From assembly GCA_900544625.1 (NCBI GenBank), contig UQVR01000017.1:1-23912 (forward strand): 23,912 nt of DNA. Reading direction: 5' to 3'. Positions 8,387-14,106 of the stretch are shown piece by piece. The DNA is from an uncultured Mycoplasmatota bacterium. Its GTDB lineage: Bacteria > Bacillota_I > Bacilli_A > RF39 > UBA660. The translations under genes and the position numbers were made by a program. The stretch's first letter is position 1, and each line of letters starts with the position of its first letter. The notes below the pieces were generated by a model, which had not been told where the DNA came from, ran no database searches, and saw nothing but the letters and a program-made list of their open reading frames with translations.

Positions 8387-9074
8387 CGTACCACTATAAC
8401 TTTCGTTACCAAACATAATTTGTTTGTAGTCTGGACTTTCTCTTTACCTTATCAATATGACTTAGGTATTGCCCGTTAAGTCTCTACACCTTATTTGCGA
8501 TTTCTATAATTATTTGTCAACGCATGACAATTAGGACATAACAATTTTAAATTGTCAAAAGAATTATCTTTGTTATTTCCATTTACATGATGTAACTCCA
8601 AAGGAATATTAACACCATTCCATTTTTCTAAGCCACAAACTTCACATTTTAAAGGTTTCAATTTTTCCTTGATTAATCTGCATTTAAGTTTATAACTTGT
8701 TATAGGAATTTCATTATTAAAATATTTTTCTATAGGTTTTACATCTGCAGGAGAATGATTAACATTCCAACCCTGACCTAAAAAGTGTTTAGTACCCACT
8801 TGATATAAATCAATATATTTATCAAGCACTCGATAATTACCACCATATGGAGTTAAACCTAATTTCAACAAACATTCACGTTTACTTCTAGAGTTTTTAA
8901 CTACATTAGTAATTTCACTTTTAGAATATTTTAATTTCAAAATCCCCTCCGCAAATCTTGGCTCGGGATTGCCATCAGCGTTATCTGTAAGGTTTCCCCG
9001 AATTTGAGCAAATTCACATAATCGATTTCTCAGATTAGTGCTCAAGGCCTTCCAATTAACTAGTAAGAGGCCCT
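8387..9074 (-). ncRNA. self-splicing group I intron in the tRNA-Leu anticodon loop
   Basis: A 688-nt intron. P1: the 5' exon end CUU plus AGGGCCU pairs with AGGCCUUGAG in 10 continuous pairs, including the U-G wobble at the splice site. The core boxes read, in RNA order: P AATTCGGGGAAACC (about 9005-8992), Q GGCAATCCCGAGCC (about 8973-8960), R AGGTGTAGAGACTTAACGGG (8491-8472), S AAGAGAAAGTCCAGAC (8444-8429). P4 is UCGGG/CCCGA, P6 is AUUUGCG (8956-8950) with CGCAAAU (8499-8493), and P7 pairs GACU of R with AGUC of S. A CAAAC/GUUUG hairpin and a UAAC-GAAA-GUUA hairpin (GNRA loop) follow in the P9 region. The last intron base is G, as required. P, Q, R and S closely resemble cyanobacterial tRNA-Leu introns as I remember them. 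The HNH gene fills the P6 loop. Confidence 0.95.
8491..8940 (-). CDS. intron-encoded HNH homing endonuclease
   Basis: A 149-residue protein when started at the TTG at 8940-8938. This start is chosen because GGAGG stands 5 nt upstream, it comes right after the P6 5' strand, and there is no in-frame ATG. An in-frame TTG at 9045 would give 184 residues, but its first 35 merely translate the intron core (P1 to P6). N-terminal region: SKSEITNVVKNSRSKRECLLKLGL ... GGNYRVL ... HFLGQGWN, a DNA-binding segment common in phage and intron HNH enzymes. HNH domain: C99-x2-C102, H117-H118, N130, C135-x2-C138-H139. The last codons and stop CGC AAA TAA are themselves the P6 3' strand. Predicted role: nick or cut an intronless tRNA-Leu gene to spread the intron. 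It may be expressed poorly from the tRNA transcript. Confidence 0.9.
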   Translation of the reverse strand: MKLKYSKSEITNVVKNSRSKRECLLKLGLTPYGGNYRVLDKYIDLYQVGTKHFLGQGWNVNHSPADVKPIEKYFNNEIPITSYKLKCRLIKEKLKPLKCEVCGLEKWNGVNIPLELHHVNGNNKDNSFDNLKLLCPNCHALTNNYRNRK

Positions 9075-9140
9075 AAGTCCTGTGCGTCTACCTATTCCGC
9101 CACTTGGGCAAGGCACTGTCTTAATGAATAAGACTTCTTA

Positions 9141-9169
9141 AGTATAATATAAAATTTTATCAATTTCAA
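9141..9169 (-). promoter_or_regulatory. predicted sigma-A promoter of tRNA-Leu
   Basis: On the minus strand, TTGAAA (9164-9169), a 17-nt spacer and TATACT (9141-9146). The leader between it and the mature 5' end contains a perfect 6-bp hairpin, GTCTTA/TAAGAC (9118-9134). Confidence 0.75.
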
Positions 9170-9210
9170 GTACTTTTGTAAAATTTCATTAATTTTTTCA
9201 TAAAATATAG

Positions 9211-9240
9211 TTGACAATATAGGTTTTAATTTGTTATAAT
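9211..9240 (+). promoter_or_regulatory. predicted sigma-A promoter of the Ser-fMet-Asp-Phe-Asn tRNA cluster
   Basis: Consensus TTGACA (9211-9216) and TATAAT (9235-9240) with an 18-nt spacer, 24 nt before tRNA-Ser. It is divergent from the tRNA-Leu promoter, with about 40 nt between the two -35 boxes. Confidence 0.85.
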
Positions 9241-9264
9241 CAAAATGCATTCAGAAAAATGCAT

Positions 9265-9357
9265 GGAGGAATACCCAAGTCCGGTTGAAGGGATCGGTCT
9301 TGAAAACCGACAGGTCGTGAAAGCGGCGCAGGGGTTCGAATCCCTTTTCCTCCGCCA
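9265..9357 (+). tRNA. tRNA-Ser(UGA)
   Basis: A 93-nt class II tRNA with acceptor stem GGAGGAA/TTCCTCC, discriminator G, encoded CCA, long variable arm and anticodon TGA in the loop CTTGAAA. It is the first gene of the cluster. Confidence 0.96.
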
Positions 9358-9377
9358 ATTTAAATAATATTAGTTAT

Positions 9378-9455
<78 letters not shown>

Positions 9456-9456
9456 T

Positions 9457-9533
9457 GGTTCGTTAGTGTAGAGGCCTATCACGCTTGCCTGTCACGCAAG
9501 AGATCACGGGTTCAAATCCCGTACGAACCGCCA
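9457..9533 (+). tRNA. tRNA-Asp(GUC)
   Basis: A 77-nt tRNA with acceptor GGTTCGT/ACGAACC, discriminator G, encoded CCA, and anticodon GTC in the loop CTGTCAC. It starts one base after tRNA-fMet. Confidence 0.96.
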
Positions 9534-9537
9534 TTAT

Positions 9538-9613
<76 letters not shown>

Positions 9614-9626
9614 TGAAAATCAAAAC

Positions 9627-9645
9627 AAGCCTGTGATAGGCTTTT
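9627..9645 (+). terminator. weak hairpin between tRNA-Phe and tRNA-Asn
   Basis: AAGCCT and AGGCTT form a 6-bp stem around GTGAT with a tract of only four T residues. No promoter is visible for tRNA-Asn behind it, so it is more likely an attenuating or processing hairpin than a full terminator. Confidence 0.4.
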
Positions 9646-9649
9646 AAAC

Positions 9650-9725
9650 GCCCGATTAGCTCAGTCGGTAGAGCGCACGGCTGTTAACCGTTAGGTCGTA
9701 GGTTCGAGTCCTACATCGGGCGCCA
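9650..9725 (+). tRNA. tRNA-Asn(GUU)
   Basis: A 76-nt tRNA with acceptor GCCCGAT/ATCGGGC, discriminator G, encoded CCA, anticodon GTT in the loop CTGTTAA, and a perfect T stem GTAGG/CCTAC. Last gene of the cluster. Confidence 0.96.
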
Positions 9726-9739
9726 GTTTGAATTTATAA

Positions 9740-9768
9740 GACTCTTGAATATTCAAGAATCTTTTTTT
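9740..9768 (+). terminator. intrinsic terminator of the tRNA cluster
   Basis: GACTCTTGAAT pairs with ATTCAAGAATC (one mismatch), followed by seven T residues. It lies 15 nt after tRNA-Asn. Confidence 0.85.
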
Positions 9769-9781
9769 ATGTATTAATAGC

Positions 9782-9806
9782 AAAAAAAGGGATTAACACC
9801 CCTTTT
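9782..9806 (-). terminator. intrinsic terminator of the S1-domain gene
   Basis: On the minus strand AAAAGGG and CCCTTTT form a 7-bp stem with an 8-nt loop, followed by a U-tract (A-run at 9782-9788). The stop codon lies within the loop region. Confidence 0.75.
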
Positions 9807-10149
9807 CTTTATTTTCATACTCCATCATTTTTTCTTTTATCCATATAGGTAACATTTCTTTTAAAGGTAAAAAACCTCGTCTTGTTTCTTTTATTCTATT
9901 TTCATCATCATGACTCAAATAATAAATATCTTTTATAGAAACCTTAACTTTCTTACTTTCATCATCTATATCCAAAATTAAAACATATATTTCATCACCA
10001 ACTGAAACAAATTTTTTTATATCTTCTACAAAATTATTAGATATTTCTGATATATGACATAATCCTTTAAAATTCCCAATACTAACAAAAAATCCAAAAT
10101 CAGATATTCCAGTTACTTTAGCAAGAACGATATCTCCAACATTCAGCAT
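9793..10149 (-). CDS. S1 RNA-binding domain protein (YabR/GSP13 type)
   Basis: A 118-residue protein whose first 75 residues form one S1/OB-fold domain: LNVGDIVLAKVTGISDFGFFVSIGNFKGLCHISEIS ... VGDEIYVLILDIDDESKKVKVSIKDI. Single-S1 proteins of this size in Firmicutes (YabR, YugI/GSP13, CvfD) associate with ribosomes or RNA and act in stress or post-transcriptional control. The ATG at 10149 is chosen, not the ATG at 10203: AAGGTG is just upstream, the domain begins there, and the predicted promoter lies inside the longer frame. It stands alone, divergent from the NifU-domain gene, with its own terminator. Confidence 0.85.
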   Translation of the reverse strand: MLNVGDIVLAKVTGISDFGFFVSIGNFKGLCHISEISNNFVEDIKKFVSVGDEIYVLILDIDDESKKVKVSIKDIYYLSHDDENRIKETRRGFLPLKEMLPIWIKEKMMEYENKEKGC

Positions 10150-10170
10150 ACTACACCTTCTTACACATTT

Positions 10171-10199
10171 AGTATAACAAAAAACACTAGACTTAACAA
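10171..10199 (-). promoter_or_regulatory. predicted sigma-A promoter of the S1-domain gene
   Basis: On the minus strand, TTGTTA (10194-10199), a 17-nt spacer and TATACT (10171-10176), 22 nt before the ATG. Confidence 0.65.
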
Positions 10200-10216
10200 C
10201 CATTTAAGATTATAAT
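10188..10216 (+). promoter_or_regulatory. predicted sigma-A promoter of the NifU-domain gene
   Basis: TATAAT (10211-10216) with a weak -35 TAGACT (10188-10193) at 17 nt. Its -35 directly abuts the -35 of the opposite promoter. Confidence 0.5.
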
Positions 10217-10234
10217 ATTTCTAGGTGAAAGAAT

Positions 10235-10474
10235 ATGGATAAAAACGAACTTATAGATAAAATCAAAAAAATGGTCGACGAATTAAGACCGTATTTAAAC
10301 ATGGATGGCGGAGATATAGAATTTATAAAATATGAAGATAACTATCTATATGTGCGCTTAACTGGAGCATGTCAAAGCTGCATGTTTCAAGATAATACCC
10401 TAAATGAAGGAGTTTTAAGTTTTTTTCAAGCTCAAATACCAGAACTTGAAGGAGTAATTAATGTCCCTCTATAA
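10235..10474 (+). CDS. NifU C-terminal domain iron-sulfur scaffold protein (YutI/Nfu type)
   Basis: A 79-residue protein consisting only of the Nfu domain. Key features are LRPYLNMDGGDIEFIKY (DGGD 24-27) and the cluster-binding pair C46-Q-S-C49 in RLTGACQSCM. Nfu proteins hold a [4Fe-4S] cluster, usually bridging two subunits, and hand it to target apoproteins in the cytoplasm. B. subtilis YutI is the matching stand-alone Nfu protein and its gene lies near yutH, as here. The SD is AGGTGA, 6 nt before the ATG. The last 17 nt overlap the 3' end of the convergent YutH-like gene, and its terminator lies inside that gene. Confidence 0.92.
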   Translation: MDKNELIDKIKKMVDELRPYLNMDGGDIEFIKYEDNYLYVRLTGACQSCMFQDNTLNEGVLSFFQAQIPELEGVINVPL

Positions 10475-11387
10475 TCCAATCTATTTTATCTAACCTAACA
10501 TATTTAGATATTTCTAAATATGTTATTTTTAAAAACTTTTCATAATCATTACTTCTTTTTACTATCTTAACTAACTCTTCTTCATTTACATTTTTATTCA
10601 TAACAGAATCATAAACATCAAAATAATATGAAGGATATAATAATCTTGCATAAAACATATGATATTCATATATATTTAATTTTCTAATACTTAAATAACT
10701 CTTTAATTCATCCAAACAATATTCTATATCTTTTTTAAAAAACATCGATTTCAAATATTCTGCAACATCTCTTACTTCAAGATCAAACACAAATGATAAA
10801 GGATTCATATAATTTAATCTATAATTTGGAAAAAACACTCTTCTGTGAGATAAAACAATTCTTCCACTACTAACTCCACCATATTTTAATACAGCATTAT
10901 TAACATAACTAATGGCATTTTCAGCTAAACCAACATAATAACTAAACGAACTTTTAACAACATTTTTTTCTATTCCTAACTCTCTTACTTGATATTCGAA
11001 AAAATCTATTTTATCACTCCATAAACTCCCCCAATTATTTCTATATAAACTAGATTTATTATTATTTAAAACTAACTTATTACTTATATTAACCATATCA
11101 AAAATATCATACTCTTCACTTAAATTATTAACTCTAAAAAGTATATAATTATATTCATTTACTTTTGTTAAAAAACTATTATTTCTATTTCTTATTACTT
11201 CATGAACATTTATTCCCTTAAGAAACATTTCATTACATACTTCTATTATATCCTCTAATTCTTCTAGACCACGATTATAAAACACAAAAAAGAAATCTTG
11301 ATTTTCTATTTTAAAATGATATTTTCCATCAAGTTCTTCTAAGTTATCTATATTTAAATTATAATAATATTCTAATGTTTCTTTCAT
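10458..11387 (-). CDS. YutH-like spore coat-associated protein (CotS kinase-like family)
   Basis: A 309-residue soluble protein. The best match I can see is YutH, a member of the CotS-type spore coat proteins related to small-molecule kinases. Support: the C-terminal block NPLSFVFDLEVRDVAEYLKSMF and YARLLYPSYYFDVYDSV resembles the family pattern of D-x-x-x-R-D-v-A-E-y followed by RLL-P-x-Y-F, and the gene adjoins a NifU-domain gene, as yutH adjoins yutI in Bacillus. Catalytic kinase residues (the HGD-type motif) are not evident, since the corresponding stretch reads LSHRRVFFP. No clear SD precedes the ATG at 11387, and a hairpin with U-tract separates it from the upstream gene, so its expression may be independent and sporulation-linked (inference). 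Confidence 0.65.
   Translation of the reverse strand: MKETLEYYYNLNIDNLEELDGKYHFKIENQDFFFVFYNRGLEELEDIIEVCNEMFLKGINVHEVIRNRNNSFLTKVNEYNYILFRVNNLSEEYDIFDMVNISNKLVLNNNKSSLYRNNWGSLWSDKIDFFEYQVRELGIEKNVVKSSFSYYVGLAENAISYVNNAVLKYGGVSSGRIVLSHRRVFFPNYRLNYMNPLSFVFDLEVRDVAEYLKSMFFKKDIEYCLDELKSYLSIRKLNIYEYHMFYARLLYPSYYFDVYDSVMNKNVNEEELVKIVKRSNDYEKFLKITYLEISKYVRLDKIDWIIEGH
10497..10530 (+). terminator. terminator of the NifU-domain gene, inside the YutH-like coding region
   Basis: AACATATTTAGA and TCTAAATATGTT form a perfect 12-bp stem with a 4-nt loop, followed by ATTTTT on the plus strand. It begins 23 nt after the NifU stop and lies wholly within the last 80 nt of the convergent gene. Confidence 0.75.
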
Positions 11388-11397
11388 ATTACATAAT

Positions 11398-11426
11398 ATT
11401 AAAAAAATAGACTTTTATGTCTATTT
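11398..11426 (-). terminator. intrinsic terminator after the Pro/Met-rich protein gene
   Basis: On the minus strand AAATAGAC and GTCTATTT form an 8-bp stem around ATAAAA, followed by a run of seven T residues. It lies between the stop at 11431 and the YutH-like start at 11387, so it would separate the two genes. Confidence 0.75.
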
Positions 11427-11430
11427 CTTA

Positions 11431-12177
11431 TTACTTATTACTAAATTTAGCAACCAATGCATCAAACATATTTTCACAAGCTTTTAAGAAAGCTTCTTTA
11501 TCAGCAGTAAAATCAACTGGAACTTCTTCATGTTCTTCGGGAATAGGTTCAACACTTGGCATTGGAGTTACTGTTTCAGTATATGGTGCTACTTCTGCAA
11601 CACTTTGACTTTGAACTGGTGCACTTGGCATAATTGGTGCTTCAGGTGCAACATTAACTTCAGGCATTGGATGAGGCATTTCCACTGGACTAGTAGCTTG
11701 ACTTTCCATAATTGGTGTTTCTATATGCACTGGATTTATATTTGTCATAACTTGAGACTCAGGCATTACATTTTCCATAACAGGTTGCGATTCCATTTGA
11801 ACTTGTGGTTCTACTGGATTATTAACACTACCAACTGGTTTATAATTATTTTTTAAAGCTTCAAATGATGCAACCGGAAGAGTTAATTGCTTAAAGAACA
11901 TATCTTCAGCATTAATTACATTTCCTAAAATAATATAATCAGTTTGACTGCCTGAAATAATTAATCTTAAGGCTTCTTTAACAGCATTCCATTCACTATC
12001 CGGAACAATTGTTAAAGTATTATCAATTAATTTAGTAACTAAAATAATTGGTAATCCCATTGTGCCATTCATTTCATTATCTAATACTACATATTCTCCA
12101 CCATTACTTTTAAAAGCAGTAACAATTGGTTTCTCCAAACTATTCCCAGACACTGTATTTATTTTTAATCTTTCCAT
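11431..12177 (-). CDS. hypothetical protein with a Pro/Met/Val/Glu-rich linker
   Basis: A 248-residue protein I do not recognise. Residues 1 to about 110 look like a compact alpha/beta domain (KPIVTAFKSNGGEYVVLDNE, GLPIILVTKLIDNTLTIVPD). Residues about 115-220 are a low-complexity linker rich in P, M, V, E, Q and S, with repeated short units such as MESQPVMENVMPESQ. The last 27 residues (DFTADKEAFLKACENMFDALVAKF) form a short amphipathic helix that could be a docking element. There is no signal peptide or membrane segment. SD AAGGGA precedes the ATG. It lies 41 nt after yutD in the same run. A cytoplasmic scaffold with two end domains and a flexible middle is the simplest reading; the function is unknown. 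Confidence 0.7.
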   Translation of the reverse strand: MERLKINTVSGNSLEKPIVTAFKSNGGEYVVLDNEMNGTMGLPIILVTKLIDNTLTIVPDSEWNAVKEALRLIISGSQTDYIILGNVINAEDMFFKQLTLPVASFEALKNNYKPVGSVNNPVEPQVQMESQPVMENVMPESQVMTNINPVHIETPIMESQATSPVEMPHPMPEVNVAPEAPIMPSAPVQSQSVAEVAPYTETVTPMPSVEPIPEEHEEVPVDFTADKEAFLKACENMFDALVAKFSNK

Positions 12178-12218
12178 ATTATCAATCCCTTCTTCTATTC
12201 TTCTTAAATTATAACAAA

Positions 12219-12494
12219 TTATTTTTTAATTTTCAATATAAAATATTTACAACCGTATGCACAACAGTTTTCAATATATTCATCCACTTTATTTATATCA
12301 TTAACTGGTTTAAAATTCTTATTTTCTTTGTCATTAAACCCTTTAAGTCTTACTTTACCATATGCGTAATCTCCTAAAATATAATCAAAGTTATCATAAT
12401 AATCCGTAATTTTACCTTCTAAATCTTCAACATCTAATGCATCTTTTACATTTTTTATTACTTCATATGTTTTATTATCAATTATTACTTCCAT
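12219..12494 (-). CDS. yutD: YutD family protein (DUF1027)
   Basis: A 91-residue protein covering the whole YutD domain. The diagnostic stretch is NFDYILGDYAYGKVRLKGF, then ENCCAYGCKYFILKI, which corresponds to YDYIVGDWGYGQLRLKGF ... EYCNFGCAYFVL in Bacillus YutD. The biochemical role of the family is not known; it is widespread in Bacilli and usually lies among the yut/yun genes. Strong SD GGGAGGG stands 3 nt before the ATG. It follows the 12504-13331 gene with a 9-nt gap, so the two are probably co-transcribed. Confidence 0.85.
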   Translation of the reverse strand: MEVIIDNKTYEVIKNVKDALDVEDLEGKITDYYDNFDYILGDYAYGKVRLKGFNDKENKNFKPVNDINKVDEYIENCCAYGCKYFILKIKK

Positions 12495-12503
12495 AAACCC
12501 TCC

Positions 12504-13331
12504 CTACACTAAAATAAACAATACTATTCCAAGCAGCATCAATACTGTACAAATGACACTAAGAACTAATAATATATCAACATAACCATTGCCACTAGTA
12601 ACTTTATTATTTTCTCTTTCTATTGCTTCAATCGCTTTTTCCAACAAATATTCTTTATTTATAGCATTCTCTCTAATTTTAAAATAATCATATACTTGTG
12701 AATTAATTTTATCAACTTCACTACTTTCTAAATTTTTTATATTGTCAAAACTATAATTTAATATTTCATAAGCTTTAGCATTAAGTAAGTGTTTTTCTTT
12801 AGGTAATATAACTTTAACATTATTTTTCATCTGTACTTTAAAATATTTATCTACTTCCATAACATCACTTGCTTGTAAGAAATTATATGATACCCTTAAC
12901 GGATTTTTTGAATATGGTGTATATAATAAATCATAAAATTCTCTTACTTCTGCTTCAGTTAAATAAAAATTAAGTTTCTTTTTTATCAACATATCCACTA
13001 ATTCTTTTTGAATTAGAATAAAATAAGGATTCTTTTTCTTAACTTTTCTCTTATCATTTTCATTTTCAAAATCCAAAAACAATTGTATATTAGATAGAAA
13101 TACTAATACATCTGATTTATCATAACCAAACTTAGCTAAATTTTCTTTAAGTAAATCTTCATCATCTATAATCTTCGGATTTATTATATCTAGCTCACTA
13201 TAAATAGCCACAAGCATTCTAATAACCACTACTAAGAAAGAGTTATACATAACTCCTTGGACATTGTCTGAACTTTTCAAATAGTCATCAATAGCTTTAG
13301 TAAATGCATTATTAATAAATACTTTATCCAC
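12504..13331 (-). CDS. hypothetical tail-anchored membrane protein
   Basis: A 275-residue protein with no family I recognise. Residues 1-245 are soluble and mainly helical. The C-terminus (about 250-275, VDILLVLSVICTVLMLLGIVLFILV) is one hydrophobic segment with nothing after it, so the protein is probably anchored by its tail with the bulk in the cytoplasm. The start is a GTG at 13331 with GGTGA 6 nt upstream. It sits between yunB (35-nt gap) and yutD (9-nt gap), which suggests a sporulation or envelope role, but only by position. Confidence 0.7.
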   Translation of the reverse strand: MDKVFINNAFTKAIDDYLKSSDNVQGVMYNSFLVVVIRMLVAIYSELDIINPKIIDDEDLLKENLAKFGYDKSDVLVFLSNIQLFLDFENENDKRKVKKKNPYFILIQKELVDMLIKKKLNFYLTEAEVREFYDLLYTPYSKNPLRVSYNFLQASDVMEVDKYFKVQMKNNVKVILPKEKHLLNAKAYEILNYSFDNIKNLESSEVDKINSQVYDYFKIRENAINKEYLLEKAIEAIERENNKVTSGNGYVDILLVLSVICTVLMLLGIVLFILV

Positions 13332-13366
13332 TATTCTTCACCCTATAATAGATTATAACACAAAAA

Positions 13367-14092
13367 TTATTCAATGGGAATAGATAAACTATTACTTTTA
13401 CTTTGAATTAACCCACCATAAATCTCTGGAACTCTACCATTTATAACAGCTGATGCAATTAAAACATCATAATCTATTTTACTTTCTTTTTCCACCACCG
13501 GACTAATTAAATCAGTTTGAAGTACCACAGTTACATATATTTCCACTAATGCATTATTAATTCCATAATCAGTTATCTTAGTTTTAATATTAGTTAAAAC
13601 AGATCCAACAAAATTAACGGGAACATAAACACTAGGTCCAAGATTAGCTAAAAACATATTACTACTATTTACAAACATTGGCATTTTTAAAGCAATTCCT
13701 TTTTTTCCTCCAACTATATTTTTACTATTATTTACATTATTTCCATTTTCTAACTCATTTATTGCACTCTCAAGCTCTTGGGTAACAACCTCTAAAGCAA
13801 AATATGCTTGATCCATATCATATGAAACATAAAGTATTTCCCCTTCTTTATTTTTATTAATTACTATTATATCTTTCATTACATCATCTTTTAATAAATC
13901 ATAATTTATATTATTACTTAAAAAACTATCCATAAACTCATTCAATTTAATAAAAGCAACATCAATTAAATTATTGCTTGCTGTTTTACTATATAAATTA
14001 AAAAATATACTTGTAAAAAAAAATATCAAAGTTACTACCCACAAATAAAACTTTGATATTTTACTATTTTTTCTTCTTCTAAACCTTTTCAT
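13367..14092 (-). CDS. yunB: sporulation protein YunB
   Basis: A 241-residue protein with a basic N-terminus (KRFRRRKNSK), one membrane segment at about 15-33, and a large domain outside the membrane. The family signature is clear: DMDQAYFALEVVTQELESAINEL, then GPSVYVPVNFVGSVLTNIKTKITDYGINNALVEIYVTVVLQTDLISPVV, and the C-terminal VINGRVPEIYGG. YunB is needed for efficient sporulation in B. subtilis and is made in the mother cell; its exact activity is unknown. The ATG at 14092 fits the usual start of the family, but no SD is visible; the sequence before it is a pure AT tract. It lies 14 nt after the 14107-14925 gene. Confidence 0.88.
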   Translation of the reverse strand: MKRFRRRKNSKISKFYLWVVTLIFFFTSIFFNLYSKTASNNLIDVAFIKLNEFMDSFLSNNINYDLLKDDVMKDIIVINKNKEGEILYVSYDMDQAYFALEVVTQELESAINELENGNNVNNSKNIVGGKKGIALKMPMFVNSSNMFLANLGPSVYVPVNFVGSVLTNIKTKITDYGINNALVEIYVTVVLQTDLISPVVEKESKIDYDVLIASAVINGRVPEIYGGLIQSKSNSLSIPIE

Positions 14093-14106
14093 ATTAAATA
14101 ATATGA

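Larger units (their letters stand above)
8333..9109 (-). tRNA. tRNA-Leu(UAA), interrupted by a group I intron
   Basis: The 5' exon is 9109-9075 (35 nt) and the 3' exon 8386-8333 (54 nt, with encoded CCA). Joined, they give an 89-nt class II tRNA: acceptor stem GCCCAAG/CTTGGGC with discriminator A, anticodon arm CAGGA-CTTAAAA-TCCTG with anticodon TAA, a long variable arm, and T arm GCCGG-TTCAAGT-CCGGC. The intron sits between the first and second anticodon bases, the site known from cyanobacterial tRNA-Leu(UAA) introns. The gene is divergent from the plus-strand tRNA cluster and has its own promoter and terminator. Without splicing no functional tRNA can form. Confidence 0.96.

Noticed and set aside
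9045..9045. TTG at 9045 as start of the intron HNH gene
   Set aside because: The 35 residues it would add are the translated ribozyme core; a TTG at 8940 with GGAGG is better placed.
10150..10203. N-terminal extension of the S1 protein (start at 10203)
   Set aside because: The extension is not part of the S1 fold and contains the predicted promoter; the ATG at 10149 has an SD.
11530..11856. 108-codon plus-strand open frame rich in Trp, His, Phe and Cys
   Set aside because: It is antisense to the low-complexity linker of the minus-strand gene at 11431-12177; the odd composition is what the reverse of Pro/Met/Glu codons gives, and no SD precedes it.
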